Of a stretch of DNA of 64,000 nucleotides, positions 28,014 through 38,964 are shown piece after piece (within the stretch, counting starts at the first letter, position 1; each line of letters starts with the position of its first letter). A program made the position numbers and the translations under genes. This DNA comes from Paraburkholderia edwinii (GTDB lineage: Bacteria; Pseudomonadota; Gammaproteobacteria; Burkholderiales; Burkholderiaceae), in NCBI RefSeq assembly GCF_019428685.1, contig NZ_CP080095.1, forward strand, positions 124,001 to 188,000, in the 5' to 3' direction. The notes beneath the pieces were generated by a model. It saw only the letters and a list, made by a program, of their open reading frames with translations, had not been told where the DNA came from and ran no database searches.

Positions 28014-29489
28014 TCAGGACAGCTTCTTCTTCAGCAACTCGTTGACCTGCTGCGGATTCGCCTTGCCCTTGGTCGCCTTCATCGCCTGGCCGATCAGCGC
28101 GTTGAACGCCTTTTCCTTGCCCGCGCGATATTCGTCGACCGACTTCTGGTTCGCCGCGAGCACTTCGTCGATGATCGCTTCGAGCGCGCCAGTGTCCGAG
28201 ATCTGCTTGAGGCCCTTCGCTTCGATGATGCGATCGGCGGCCGCTTCGTCGGTGGCTTTCTCTTCCCAGATCGCGAGGAAGATTTCCTTCGCGATCTTGT
28301 TCGAGATCGTGCCGTCGGCAATGCGCTGCAGGACCAGCGCCAGCTGTGCCGCGCTGACCGGGCTGGCGTCGATGGTGAGGTCTTCGCGATTCAGTTGCGA
28401 CGACACCTCGCCCATCAGCCAGTTTGCCGCGACCTTCGCCTGCGCGGCGCCCGCTTTCGCGACGACTGCCTCGTAGTAAGCGGCCATCGCCTTGCTCGAG
28501 GCGACGACACCCGCGTCATAGCGCGTGAGCCCGTACTGCTCGACAAAGCGCTGCTGCATCGCTTCCGGCAGTTCCGGCATCTCGCCCTTCACGCGCTCGA
28601 CCCACGCCGGTTCGATCACAAGTGGCATGAGGTCCGGATCGGGGAAGTAGCGGTAGTCGTGCGCGTCTTCCTTCGAGCGCATCGACCGCGTCTCGCGCTT
28701 GTCCGGATCGTACAGACGCGTTTCCTGCACCACCGTGCCGCCGTCTTCGATGAGTTCGATCTGGCGGCGCACTTCGTACTGGATCGCTTCTTCAAGGAAG
28801 CGGAACGAGTTCAGGTTCTTGATCTCGGCACGCGTGCCAAATTCCTTCTGCCCGACCGGCCGCACCGACACGTTCGCATCGCAGCGGAACGAGCCTTCCT
28901 GCATGTTGCCGTCGCAGATGCCGAGCCATACGACGAGGCTGTGCAGCGTCTTTGCATACGCGACCGCTTCGGCCGCGCTGCGCATTTCCGGCTCGGTGAC
29001 GATTTCGAGCAGCGGCGTGCCGGCGCGATTCAGATCGATGCCGGTCATGCCCGCGAAGTCTTCGTGCAGCGACTTGCCGGCATCTTCTTCGAGATGCGCG
29101 CGCGTCAGGTTGATGGTCTTTTCGTACGCGTCCTTGCCGGCCTTTTCATTGGCGGGCACCTGAATCGTGACCTTGCCGCCCTGCACGACCGGAATCTCGT
29201 ACTGGCTGATCTGGTAGCCCTTCGGCAGATCCGGATAAAAGTAGTTCTTGCGCGCGAAGATGCTGCGCGGCGCGATCGTTGCGCCGATCGCAAGACCGAA
29301 GCGGATCGCACGCTCGACGGCGCCGCGGTTCGCAACCGGCAGCACGCCCGGCAACGCGAGGTCGACCGGGCACGCTTGCGTGTTTGGCTCAGCGCCAAAC
29401 TGCGTCGCAGCGCCCGAGAAGATTTTCGAGACCGTCGACAGTTGCGCGTGCGTCTCGAGGCCGATAACGACTTCCCACTCTTTTGCCAT
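28014..29489 (-). CDS. gatB: Aspartyl/glutamyl-tRNA amidotransferase subunit B
   Basis: GatB binds the mischarged tRNA and activates its Glu or Asp carboxyl with ATP so it can be amidated. The 491 residues include [20 protein letters not shown], the metal and active-site region [13 protein letters not shown], and the C-terminal YqeY-like tail (about 400-491, ending [18 protein letters not shown]) that holds tRNA. It sits three bases after gatA in a gatC-gatA-gatB operon. Confidence 0.97.
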   Translation of the reverse strand: MAKEWEVVIGLETHAQLSTVSKIFSGAATQFGAEPNTQACPVDLALPGVLPVANRGAVERAIRFGLAIGATIAPRSIFARKNYFYPDLPKGYQISQYEIPVVQGGKVTIQVPANEKAGKDAYEKTINLTRAHLEEDAGKSLHEDFAGMTGIDLNRAGTPLLEIVTEPEMRSAAEAVAYAKTLHSLVVWLGICDGNMQEGSFRCDANVSVRPVGQKEFGTRAEIKNLNSFRFLEEAIQYEVRRQIELIEDGGTVVQETRLYDPDKRETRSMRSKEDAHDYRYFPDPDLMPLVIEPAWVERVKGEMPELPEAMQQRFVEQYGLTRYDAGVVASSKAMAAYYEAVVAKAGAAQAKVAANWLMGEVSSQLNREDLTIDASPVSAAQLALVLQRIADGTISNKIAKEIFLAIWEEKATDEAAADRIIEAKGLKQISDTGALEAIIDEVLAANQKSVDEYRAGKEKAFNALIGQAMKATKGKANPQQVNELLKKKLS

Positions 29490-29492
29490 GAC

Positions 29493-30995
29493 TTACACTC
29501 CCGCCGGCGACTTGCGATGCCAGTCGGTCACGCGTTGGAACGCGTCCGCAACCTGCAGCATGCGTGCTTCGTTGAAATAGTTGCCGACGATCTGCAAGCC
29601 GACCGGCCGCTTCGCATTCGCGCCCGCGCCGAAACCGCACGGCACGCTCATGCCCGGCAAACCCGCCAGGCTCACCGACAGCGTATAGATATCGGCCAGA
29701 TACATTTGCACAGGATCGTCGCCCTTCGCGCCGATATCCCACGCGACCGTCGGCGAAACCGGCCCCATGATGACGTCGCACTGCTTGAACGCTTCCTGGA
29801 AATCTTGCGCGATGATGCGGCGGATTTTCTGCGCCTGCAGGTAGTACGCGTCGTAGTAGCCGTGCGACAGCACGTAGGTGCCGACCAGAATGCGGCGCTT
29901 CACTTCGGGCCCGAAGCCTTCGGCGCGCGATTTCTTGTACATGTCGAGCAGATCGCCGTATTGCGCCGCGCGATGACCGTAGCGCACGCCGTCGAAACGC
30001 GACAGGTTCGACGAGGCTTCGGCCGGTGCGATCACGTAATAGACCGGAATCGACAGCTCGGTTTTCGGCAGCGATACGCTGACAAGCGTCGCGCCGAGCG
30101 ACTCGTAGGTTTTGAGCGCGGCGTCGATCGAGGCGCGCACATCGTCGGCGAGACCGTCGCCGAAGTATTCCTTCGGCAAACCGATGCGCAAGCCCGCGAG
30201 CGGCTTGTCCGCCGCGCCGGCAGCGCTTGCCGGACCTTGCCATGCTTGTCCAACATGGCGCGTGAAGTCTTCGTCGTCGCGCGTGAGACTCGTCGAATCG
30301 CGTTCGTCGAAACCGGCCATGGCGTTGAGCAGCAGCGCGCAATCGGCCGCGCTTTGCGCGAACGGACCGCCCTGGTCAAGCGAAGAAGCGAACGCGATCA
30401 TCCCGTAACGCGACACGCGGCCGTACGTCGGTTTGATACCGGTGATGCCCGAAAACGACGCCGGCTGACGGATCGAACCGCCGGTGTCAGTGCCCGTGGC
30501 AGCGGGTGCAAGGCGCGCGGCGACGGCCGCGGCCGAGCCGCCCGACGAGCCGCCGGGCACCGCCGCGGTATCCCACGGGTTATGCACCGGGCCGAAATGG
30601 GAGTTCTCGTTGGACGAACCCATCGCGAATTCGTCCATGTTCGTCTTGCCGACGCACACCATGCCCGCGCGCGCCAGACGGTCGACGACCGTCGCATCGA
30701 ACGGGCTCGTGTAGTTCTCGAGCATCTTCGAGCCGGCCGTCGCGCGCCAGCCGCGCGTGACGAACACGTCCTTGTGCGCGATCGGCAGGCCCGTCAAGGG
30801 GCCTGCATTGCCGCTCGCGAGGCGCGCGTCGGCGGCCTGCGCCTGTTCGCGCGTGCGCGCTTCGTCGACGTGCACGAACGCATTGAGGCTTTCGCTTGCG
30901 GCAATTCGCTTCAGATACAGGTCCGCGAGTTCGACCGCGGAGCATTGCTTCGCGTCGAGTGCGGCACGCAGTTCAGTCAGGCTTTTCTCATGCAT
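29493..30995 (-). CDS. gatA: Aspartyl/glutamyl-tRNA amidotransferase subunit A
   Basis: GatA is the glutaminase that supplies ammonia to GatB. The 500-residue amidase-signature protein shows the Ser-cisSer-Lys triad: Lys in [14 protein letters not shown], and the two serines in the [12 protein letters not shown] and [12 protein letters not shown] blocks. gatC is 22 bases upstream and gatB three bases downstream. Confidence 0.97.
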   Translation of the reverse strand: MHEKSLTELRAALDAKQCSAVELADLYLKRIAASESLNAFVHVDEARTREQAQAADARLASGNAGPLTGLPIAHKDVFVTRGWRATAGSKMLENYTSPFDATVVDRLARAGMVCVGKTNMDEFAMGSSNENSHFGPVHNPWDTAAVPGGSSGGSAAAVAARLAPAATGTDTGGSIRQPASFSGITGIKPTYGRVSRYGMIAFASSLDQGGPFAQSAADCALLLNAMAGFDERDSTSLTRDDEDFTRHVGQAWQGPASAAGAADKPLAGLRIGLPKEYFGDGLADDVRASIDAALKTYESLGATLVSVSLPKTELSIPVYYVIAPAEASSNLSRFDGVRYGHRAAQYGDLLDMYKKSRAEGFGPEVKRRILVGTYVLSHGYYDAYYLQAQKIRRIIAQDFQEAFKQCDVIMGPVSPTVAWDIGAKGDDPVQMYLADIYTLSVSLAGLPGMSVPCGFGAGANAKRPVGLQIVGNYFNEARMLQVADAFQRVTDWHRKSPAGV

Positions 30996-31017
30996 TGCGG
31001 TGTTCCTGTACGGACAA

Positions 31018-31317
31018 TTACTCGATAACCTTCGGCACCAGATACAGGCCGTCCTGCACAGCGGGCGCGGGGCGCTGGAAGTCTTCGCGGCGTACCGTTT
31101 CGGTCACCGCGTCGGGGCGCAAACGCAACGCGACGTCTTCGATCTGCTCGATCGGGTGTGCGAGCGGCGCGACGCCGGTGGTGTCGACCGCCTGCATCTG
31201 CTCGACGAGACCGAAGAATTCATTGAGCTGCGCAAGCGTATGTTCGGCATCGGCATCGGGTAACTCGAGCCGCGCAAGATGTGCGATGCGTTTCACATCG
31301 GTCAGGGTCAAAGCCAT
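31018..31317 (-). CDS. gatC: Aspartyl/glutamyl-tRNA amidotransferase subunit C
   Basis: GatC is the small clamp that joins GatA and GatB. The protein [20 protein letters not shown] to VPKVIE is 99 residues, the usual length. The frame is open to 31599, but the added part lacks family sequence and overlaps the promoter at 31459. First gene of gatCAB. Confidence 0.95.
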   Translation of the reverse strand: MALTLTDVKRIAHLARLELPDADAEHTLAQLNEFFGLVEQMQAVDTTGVAPLAHPIEQIEDVALRLRPDAVTETVRREDFQRPAPAVQDGLYLVPKVIE

Positions 31318-31395
31318 ACGTTTCACCGGAATGGGAGGCGGCCTGCCGCAACGAGGAAAAACGATGCTGCGGCAGCGGGTTAAATCATTGGAGCG

Positions 31396-31435
31396 GCCCC
31401 TCGAAAAAGGGGCGCGCGGCAGCAAAAAGTGCCGC
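31396..31435 (-). other. Two adjacent hairpins in the gatC leader
   Basis: GCGGCA/TGCCGC (31416-31421/31430-31435) and GCCCC/GGGGC (31396-31400/31409-31413) lie within the roughly 135-nt leader between the -10 box and gatC. Both loops are T-rich on the transcript strand, which recalls an attenuator, but neither hairpin is followed by a clear T-run outside its own loop. Confidence 0.4.
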
Positions 31436-31458
31436 TCGTTTCCTTCAAATACAGCAAA

Positions 31459-31464
31459 ATTATA
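31459..31464 (-). promoter_or_regulatory. gatCAB promoter -10 box
   Basis: A perfect TATAAT on the minus strand, 142 bases before gatC. No convincing -35 box lies at the usual distance. The rest of the 470-base gatC-mreB gap, about 31470-31787, must hold the mreB promoter, which I cannot place. Confidence 0.5.
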
Positions 31465-31787
31465 AGGTATCATTACGCGTTCGACCGAAACCCGGACCGA
31501 CTTACCAAGGCCTTTCTGGGCATGCGCTGAGGCAAAGCGCAGAAGTGAAGCTGAAACAGCCTTGTGATCTGGTCTCCGGCAGTGACCGGTTCGTTGCACA
31601 GTAGATTCCCCAGCCGCTTCAGTTTTCCGCGTGATTTCCGGTGGTTTCCGTACGTCCGATGTCCTTCGTCTGTCGGTGTCAATGCGAAGCCCGGTTGTGT
31701 CACCCCGAATGTGAAGCTGTTAATTTTTCCGCTGCCGCCCTCCCGCGTACGGTGCGAGGCCCGGCCCCAAGCGAGACAGGATTTTGA

Positions 31788-32831
<1,044 letters not shown>

Positions 32832-32894
32832 GCGGGGCTCCATGTCAGTGGCGCGGATCGTACGGCTGGCTTCTCCAGCCGCCGCGCGCTGGGT

Positions 32895-32915
32895 GTGCGG
32901 CCTGTTTGGCCGCAC
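32895..32915 (+). other. mreB-mreC intercistronic hairpin
   Basis: GTGCGGCC (32895-32902) pairs perfectly with GGCCGCAC (32908-32915) across TGTTT. It lies in the 142-base gap between mreB and mreC and lacks a T-run, so it may protect the mreB 3' end or reduce read-through. Confidence 0.5.
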
Positions 32916-32973
32916 CGCGCGCCCTGTGGCGCGTCCAGGTTTCATCTAACCGCTCACGTCCACGGCGCCGACC

Positions 32974-34149
32974 ATGGAATACAGTCCGCCGCCCCTGTTC
33001 AAGCAAGGCCCGTCGGCGCTTGCACGGCTCATCATGTTTGTCGTGCTTGCGCTCGCGCTGCTGATCTCCGACGCGCGCTTCAGGACGCTTGAAATCGTTC
33101 GCGGCGTGCTCGGCGCGGGGCTTTATCCGCTGCAGCGCGCGGCCCTCGTGCCGCGCGACCTCTTTATGGGCGCCGCCGATCTCGCGGTGACGAGCGCCAC
33201 GTTGCGCAACGACAACGCGCAACTGCGCTCACGCAACCTGCGGCTTTCGCAGCAGGCGAACGAATCGGCGCAACTCGCGGCGGAAAACGCGCATCTGCGT
33301 GCGCTGCTGCAACTGTCGCAACGCTCGACCATTCAATCGACGCCCGCCGAAATCCAGTACGACACGCGCGATCCGTTCACGCAGAAGGTGGTGATCGGCC
33401 GCGGTTCGCAGCAGGACATCCAGGACGGCTCGCCGGTCGTCAATGAAGATGGCGTGGTCGGTCAGGTCACGCGCGTGTTCCCGATGCAAGCGGAAGTCAC
33501 GCTGCTCACCGATAAAGACCAGGCCGTGCCCGTGCAGATCGTGCGGACCGGCTTGCGCAGCGTGATCTACGGCACGCCGAAGGGCGATACGCTCGACTTG
33601 CGCTTCGTGCCGATCAGCGCGGACGTTCTGGCGGGCGACGAACTCGTCACGAGCGGACTCGACGGCGTCTATCCGCCGGGGCTGCCGGTCGCGAAGGTCG
33701 TGCGCGTCGACAAGCAGGCCGATACCGCGTTCGCGCACGTCGTCTGCCTGCCGATTGCGCAGGTGCGCGGCGCGCGGCAACTGCTCGTGCTGCACTATCA
33801 GAACGAAGTGCCGCCGCGGCCCGCCGACGAGCCCGATGCGGCGAGCGCGGCGAAAGACGCGAAGAAGAAGGGCGCGAAGGCAGCGGATAAAGCGGCTGCG
33901 TCCGAGAAGGACAAGGCCGGGGCGAAATCCGATGACCGCAATGCGACCGGTGCTGCGTCAGCGAAAGCGCCGGCTTCGGCTTCGGCATCGGCCACAGCAA
34001 CCGCAGCAGCCACCGCAAACGCGGCGGCCACGAAGCAACCGTCGTCAACTGAAAAGAAACCGGCCGCGGGATCGGCAAACGAGCCGACCACCAAGCCTGC
34101 AACGAAACCGGCTGCCAAGCCGCAAGCGGCCCAGGGGACCCGACAGTGA
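32974..34149 (+). CDS. mreC: Rod shape-determining protein MreC
   Basis: MreC is a bitopic inner-membrane protein that links MreB to PBP2. Residues about 14-34 (ARLIMFVVLALALLISDARF) form the anchor, followed by a coiled coil (about 70-110) and the beta-barrel domain to about 280 (ending LLVLHYQNEVPPRP). A tail of about 105 residues rich in Ala and Lys (AKDAKKKGAKAADKAAA and so on) follows and has no fold. The stop overlaps the mreD GTG. Confidence 0.95.
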   Translation: MEYSPPPLFKQGPSALARLIMFVVLALALLISDARFRTLEIVRGVLGAGLYPLQRAALVPRDLFMGAADLAVTSATLRNDNAQLRSRNLRLSQQANESAQLAAENAHLRALLQLSQRSTIQSTPAEIQYDTRDPFTQKVVIGRGSQQDIQDGSPVVNEDGVVGQVTRVFPMQAEVTLLTDKDQAVPVQIVRTGLRSVIYGTPKGDTLDLRFVPISADVLAGDELVTSGLDGVYPPGLPVAKVVRVDKQADTAFAHVVCLPIAQVRGARQLLVLHYQNEVPPRPADEPDAASAAKDAKKKGAKAADKAAASEKDKAGAKSDDRNATGAASAKAPASASASATATAAATANAAATKQPSSTEKKPAAGSANEPTTKPATKPAAKPQAAQGTRQ

Positions 34150-34658
34150 ACCGTCCGCAATACATTCTGCAGCCGGTCAATCCGTACTTCATCGCGTTCA
34201 GCCTCGCGGCCGCGTTCCTGTTGAACATGATGCCGTGGGGGCGTCTGGCCGGCGTGCCCGACTTCGTCGCGCTCGTGCTGCTGTTCTGGAACGTCCATCA
34301 GCCGCGCAAGGTCGGCATGGGCATCGCGTTCATGCTCGGTCTGTTGATGGACGTGCACAACGCAAGCCTGCTCGGCGAACACGCGCTCGCTTATACGCTG
34401 CTGTCGTACGGCGCGATCACGATTCACCGCCGCGTGCTGTGGATGACGCTGCCCGTGCAGATCTTCGCGGTCATGCCGTTGCTGGTGGTCGCGCAGGTCG
34501 TGCCGTTCGTGATCCGCTTGCTGACCGGCGCGGCCTTCCCCGGTTGGGGTTATCTGATCGACGGTTTCGTCGAAGCCGCGCTGTGGCCGCTCGCGAGCGT
34601 GCTGCTGTTGATGCCGCAGCGCCGCCCGGCCGATCCGGACGACACCCGGCCCATCTGA
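34146..34658 (+). CDS. mreD: Rod shape-determining protein MreD
   Basis: MreD is a small inner-membrane partner of MreC and PBP2. The 170 residues start at GTG, overlapping the mreC stop, and contain five or six hydrophobic helices (AFSLAAAFLLNMMPWGRL; GIAFMLGLLMDVHNASLLGE is a family block). The stop codon is within a 16-bp duplication. Confidence 0.93.
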   Translation: MNRPQYILQPVNPYFIAFSLAAAFLLNMMPWGRLAGVPDFVALVLLFWNVHQPRKVGMGIAFMLGLLMDVHNASLLGEHALAYTLLSYGAITIHRRVLWMTLPVQIFAVMPLLVVAQVVPFVIRLLTGAAFPGWGYLIDGFVEAALWPLASVLLLMPQRRPADPDDTRPI

Positions 34659-34684
34659 TGTCGAGGCCATCTGATGTCGAGGCC
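34653..34684. repeat. 16-bp tandem duplication over the mreD stop
   Basis: ATCTGATGTCGAGGCC occurs twice head to tail (34653-34668 and 34669-34684). The first copy holds the mreD stop codon TGA. Confidence 0.95.
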
Positions 34685-34716
34685 GCCGGCATGACCCAGG
34701 GCCGACGCAAAACCGC

Positions 34717-37038
34717 ATGACCGAATTTAAAGACACCCAGCAGCAACTGACCAGGTTCCGTTTGCGCGTCGCCGCAGCGGGCCTGTTCGTGTTCGTCTGC
34801 TTCGGGCTGATCGCATTCCGCTTCCTGTTTTTGCAGGTGTGGCACTACAGCAAGTATTCACTGCAGGCGGACGAAAACCGCATCTCGGTCGCGCCAATCG
34901 TGCCGAACCGCGGCATCATCACCGATCGCAACGGCGTGGTGCTCGCGAAAAACTACTCGGCGTACACGCTCGAAATCACGCCGTCGAAGCTCAACGACAC
35001 GCTCGAAAACGTGATCGACAAACTGTCGACGGTGATCACGATCGATGCGCGCGACCGCCGCCGCTTCAAGAAGCTGCAGGAGGACTCGAAGAACTTCGAG
35101 AGCCTGCCGATCCGCACGCGCCTGACCGACGACGAAGTCGCGCGCTTTACCGCGCAGCGTTTCCGCTTTCCGGGCGTCGAAGTGCGCGCGCGGCTGTTTC
35201 GCCAATATCCGCTCGGGCCGACCGCCGCGCACGTGATCGGCTATATCGGCCGCATTTCACAGCGCGACCAGGAGCGCATCGACGACATCTCCGACCAGAA
35301 CGACAGCGACCCCGATCACTACGACCCGCGCCTCGACGCGAACAACTACAAGGGCACCGACTACATCGGCAAGATCGGCGTCGAACAGAGCTACGAAACC
35401 GAATTGCACGGCCTGACCGGCTTCGAGGAAGTCGAGGTCACCGCGGGCGGCCGGCCGGTGCGCACGCTGTCGCGCACCCAGGCGACGCCGGGCAACAACC
35501 TCGTGCTGTCGCTCGATATCGGCTTGCAGCAGGTCGCCGAGCAGGCGTTCGCGGGCCGGCGCGGCGCGCTCGTCGCAATCGAACCGTCGACCGGCGACGT
35601 GCTCGCGTTCGTCTCCGCGCCGAGCTTCGACCCGAATTCGTTTGTCGACGGCATCGACCAGCAGACGTGGGACGAGCTCAATAATTCGCCCGATCACCCG
35701 CTGCTGAACCGGCCGCTGCACGGCACCTATCCGCCGGGCTCGACCTACAAGCCGTTCATGGCGCTCGCCGCGCTGACGCTGCACAAGCGCACGCCGCAAT
35801 GGGGCTTCCAGGATCCGGGCTCGTACACGTTCGGCGGCCACACGTTCCGCAACGACGTGCCGCAGGGTCAGGGCTGGATCGACATGAACCGCGCGATCAT
35901 GGTGTCGAACGACACCTACTTCTACATGCTCGCGCACGATCTCGGCGTGAACGCGATCGCGAACTTCATGAAGCCGTGGGGCTTCGGGCAGATTACGGGC
36001 ATCGATATCGCGGGCGAGGCGCGCGGCATCCTGCCGTCAACTGACTGGAAGCGCAAGGCGTACCGCAAGCCCGAGCAGCAGAAGTGGTACGAGGGCGAGA
36101 CGATCAGCCTCGGCATCGGCCAGGGCTATAACTCGTTCACGATCCTGCAGCTCGCGCACGCGACCGCGACGCTCGCGAACAACGGCGTGCTGATGAAGCC
36201 GCACCTGGTGAAGGAAATCGAAAACCCGATTTCGCACCAGATGCGGCTGACCGTGCCGAGCGACGAAGGGCACATCAACGTCTCGCAGACCGATATCGAT
36301 GTGGTCAAGCGCGGCATGGAAAACGTCACGTCGAATCCGTCGGGCACTGCGTATCAGATCTTCCGCAACTCGACGTATCTCGTCGCGGGCAAGACCGGTA
36401 CCGCGCAGGTGTTTTCGCTGCAGGGACAGAAGTATCACGGCCATGCGCTCGCCGAGAAACTGCGCGACCACGCGCTCTTTATCGCGTTCGCGCCGGCGGA
36501 GAATCCGAAGATCGCGGTCGCGCTGATCGTCGAAAACGGCGGCTGGGGCGCGCAGGCGGCCGGCCCGATCGCGAAGCGCGTGCTCGACTACTATCTGATC
36601 GACCGCCTCAAGCCCGGCGTCCAGGAAGCCGCGGTGAGCGCGGCGGCTTCGGCAACCGAAGGGGCGTCGGAGCCGGCGATCAGCGATGTGCCGGCGTCGT
36701 CCGCGACCGGCATGGCGTCGGCGCCTGTCGGCGTGAGTGCGCCGGACGCCGTGCAGCCCGTGACCATCGCGGCCGGCTATACGCCGTTGCCGCCGCCGCC
36801 CGGGGCGGCGAAGCCGGCTGCCGCGCCGGACGCGGCGTCGGATCCGCAGGCGGCGAGTGGGGCTGCGGGTGCGTCCGCGGCGGTGCCCGCTGCGCCAGCC
36901 AAGACCCAGCGTCCCGCCAACCCGCATCCGCGGCGCCCGGCCAGCGACGCCGCACCGGTCGCTGTGGCGCCGTCGCGAGAAGATGGCGCGGCGCCCGCGC
37001 CGCCTCGCGTGCCCGCCACCGGCGGCATCGACGAATAA
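34717..37038 (+). CDS. mrdA: Penicillin-binding protein 2 (MrdA)
   Basis: PBP2 is the transpeptidase of the elongasome. It has a short cytoplasmic start, one membrane helix (about 12-40), a pedestal domain, and the transpeptidase domain with SxxK in PPGSTYKPFMAL (Ser near 342), SxN in MVSNDTYFYML and KTG in VAGKTGTAQVFS (near 558). The catalytic part ends near 635 (YYLIDRLKPGVQ). The remaining about 135 residues are an Ala/Pro-rich tail with no recognised fold, making 773 residues against about 630 in E. coli. Confidence 0.96.
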   Translation: MTEFKDTQQQLTRFRLRVAAAGLFVFVCFGLIAFRFLFLQVWHYSKYSLQADENRISVAPIVPNRGIITDRNGVVLAKNYSAYTLEITPSKLNDTLENVIDKLSTVITIDARDRRRFKKLQEDSKNFESLPIRTRLTDDEVARFTAQRFRFPGVEVRARLFRQYPLGPTAAHVIGYIGRISQRDQERIDDISDQNDSDPDHYDPRLDANNYKGTDYIGKIGVEQSYETELHGLTGFEEVEVTAGGRPVRTLSRTQATPGNNLVLSLDIGLQQVAEQAFAGRRGALVAIEPSTGDVLAFVSAPSFDPNSFVDGIDQQTWDELNNSPDHPLLNRPLHGTYPPGSTYKPFMALAALTLHKRTPQWGFQDPGSYTFGGHTFRNDVPQGQGWIDMNRAIMVSNDTYFYMLAHDLGVNAIANFMKPWGFGQITGIDIAGEARGILPSTDWKRKAYRKPEQQKWYEGETISLGIGQGYNSFTILQLAHATATLANNGVLMKPHLVKEIENPISHQMRLTVPSDEGHINVSQTDIDVVKRGMENVTSNPSGTAYQIFRNSTYLVAGKTGTAQVFSLQGQKYHGHALAEKLRDHALFIAFAPAENPKIAVALIVENGGWGAQAAGPIAKRVLDYYLIDRLKPGVQEAAVSAAASATEGASEPAISDVPASSATGMASAPVGVSAPDAVQPVTIAAGYTPLPPPPGAAKPAAAPDAASDPQAASGAAGASAAVPAAPAKTQRPANPHPRRPASDAAPVAVAPSREDGAAPAPPRVPATGGIDE

Positions 37039-37049
37039 AGGAGAGAGGC

Positions 37050-38198
37050 ATGCAAAACGACAAGCGCGCCTGGCTCGACCGCATCAAGAAAATGTTCGCG
37101 GGCTTCGACAAGCCGCTCGCACTGATCGTGTTCCTGCTGCTGTGCGTCGGCATCGTCACGCTGTACAGCGCGAGCCTAGACGTGCCCGGACGCGTCGAGG
37201 ATCAACTGCGCAACATCATGCTGACCTTCGTGCTGATGTGGATTCTCGCGAACGTGCCGCCGAATACGCTGATGCGCTTCGCGGTGCCGGCCTATACCTT
37301 CGGCGTCGCGTTACTGATCGCGGTCGCGCTATTCGGGCTCACGCGCAAGGGCGCGAAGCGCTGGATCAACGTCGGTGTGGTGATCCAGCCATCCGAGATC
37401 CTGAAGATCGCGACACCGCTGATGCTCGCGTGGTACTACCAGCGGCGCGAAGGCGTGATGCGCTGGTACGACTACCTCGTCGGCCTTGTGATTCTCGCGA
37501 TCCCGGTCGGGCTGATCGCGAAGCAGCCGGACCTCGGCACCGCCGTGCTCGTGTTCGCGTCGGGTCTTTTCGTGATCTATTTCGCGGGCTTGAGCTTCAA
37601 GCTGATCGTGCCGGTGCTGATCGCGGGCGTGATCGCGGTCGCATCGATTGCGACGTTTCAGGACAAGATCTGCCAGCCCGACGTGCAGTGGCCGTTGATG
37701 CACGATTATCAGAAGCACCGCATCTGCACGCTGCTCGATCCGACGTCCGACCCGCTCGGCAAGGGCTTCCACACCATTCAGGCGGTCATCGCAATCGGCT
37801 CGGGCGGGCCGCTCGGCAAAGGCTGGCTGAAGGGCACGCAGGCGCACCTCGAGTTCATTCCGGAGAAGCACACAGACTTTATCTTCGCGGTATTCGCCGA
37901 GGAATTCGGCCTCGCCGGCGGGCTTGTGCTGCTCACGCTCTATATGGCGCTGATCGCACGCGGGCTCTTTATCGCCGCGAACGGCGCGACGCTGTTTGGA
38001 CGCTTGCTAGCCGGCTCGTTGACGATGGCGTTCTTCACCTACGCCTTCGTCAACATCGGGATGGTGAGCGGGATTCTGCCGGTGGTCGGCGTGCCGCTGC
38101 CGTTCATGAGTTATGGCGGCACCGCGCTGACGACGCTCGGCGTCGCGATCGGGCTCATCATGAGCGTGTCGCGACAGAAACGGTTGATGCAAAGCTAG
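37050..38198 (+). CDS. rodA: Peptidoglycan glycosyltransferase RodA
   Basis: RodA is the SEDS-family glycan polymerase that works with PBP2. The 382-residue protein has about ten membrane helices and the SEDS signatures RWINVGVVIQPSEILKIATP, AKQPDLGTAVLVFASG, PEKHTDFIFAVFAEEFG and the terminal PLPFMSYGGTALTT. AGGAGAG precedes the ATG, 12 bases after mrdA. Last gene of the cluster; the convergent Sel1 gene ends 13 bases away, leaving no room for a terminator between them. Confidence 0.97.
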   Translation: MQNDKRAWLDRIKKMFAGFDKPLALIVFLLLCVGIVTLYSASLDVPGRVEDQLRNIMLTFVLMWILANVPPNTLMRFAVPAYTFGVALLIAVALFGLTRKGAKRWINVGVVIQPSEILKIATPLMLAWYYQRREGVMRWYDYLVGLVILAIPVGLIAKQPDLGTAVLVFASGLFVIYFAGLSFKLIVPVLIAGVIAVASIATFQDKICQPDVQWPLMHDYQKHRICTLLDPTSDPLGKGFHTIQAVIAIGSGGPLGKGWLKGTQAHLEFIPEKHTDFIFAVFAEEFGLAGGLVLLTLYMALIARGLFIAANGATLFGRLLAGSLTMAFFTYAFVNIGMVSGILPVVGVPLPFMSYGGTALTTLGVAIGLIMSVSRQKRLMQS

Positions 38199-38211
38199 GC
38201 GCGCACGACGC

Positions 38212-38964
38212 TTATTGCGGCTTCGCCTCGTGCGACTCGCGCAACTGCGTGGTCAACTGCTGATACTTGAGCCGCGCCGCCGGATCGCCCTGCGCCGCGG
38301 CGGCCGCATAGTACGCGCGCGCAACGTTCAGGTTCTGCTTGACGCCATCGCCGCCGCGCTCATAAAACGAGCCCGTCACATATTGCGCGGTCATATCGCC
38401 GCCTTCGGCTGCCTTCTTGTACCAGACGAACGCCTGCTGGTTGTCGCGCGTCGTGCCGCGGCCATCGAGAAACTGATTCGCCAGCGCGAGTTCCGCCTGC
38501 ACATGCCCTTGCTTCGCGGCCTTCATAAACCACTGATGCGCTTCTGCGGGATCGCGGCCCACGAATTCGCCATCGTCGTACATCTTGCCGTACACGTACT
38601 GCGCATGCGACATATTCGCGTCCGCGGCCTTGCGCAGCCATTTCTTCCCTTCGTCGACGTTGGCCGGGCCGCCTTCGCCGTTCAGCAGCATCATCGCGTA
38701 GTTGAATTCGGCGAGACGGTTGCCGCGCTGCGCGGCCTTGCGGAATTCAGCAAGCGCCGAGGTCAGATTGCCGGCGTTGTAGTCGGCGACCGCGGTCTGC
38801 GTTTCCGCGTCCGCAGGCTTCGGATCGAACGCCTGGGCATCGGCCGCGCGTGCGTCGGTTGCCGTCAGGCCCGTGGCTGCCACGAGCGCGGCTGACGCAG
38901 TCAGCGCAAACAGGACACCGGTGCGCGTCACAGCGCGCGCCCAGTGCGGCGAAATCTTCTTCAT
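38212..38964 (-). CDS. Secreted Sel1/TPR-repeat protein
   Basis: A 250-residue protein with a signal peptide (MKKISPHWARAVTRTGVLFA to ARAADAQ, about 1-40), then a TPR-like unit and about four Sel1 repeats (AEFNYAMMLLNGEGGPANVD, AQYVYGKMYDDGEFVGRD, AELALANQFLDGRGTTRD, AQYVTGSFYERGGDGVKQ). Sel1 proteins are periplasmic or secreted scaffolds. AGGAGGT precedes the ATG, which overlaps the stop of the upstream aldolase gene, so the two are translationally coupled although their products seem unrelated. Confidence 0.88.
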   Translation of the reverse strand: MKKISPHWARAVTRTGVLFALTASAALVAATGLTATDARAADAQAFDPKPADAETQTAVADYNAGNLTSALAEFRKAAQRGNRLAEFNYAMMLLNGEGGPANVDEGKKWLRKAADANMSHAQYVYGKMYDDGEFVGRDPAEAHQWFMKAAKQGHVQAELALANQFLDGRGTTRDNQQAFVWYKKAAEGGDMTAQYVTGSFYERGGDGVKQNLNVARAYYAAAAAQGDPAARLKYQQLTTQLRESHEAKPQ

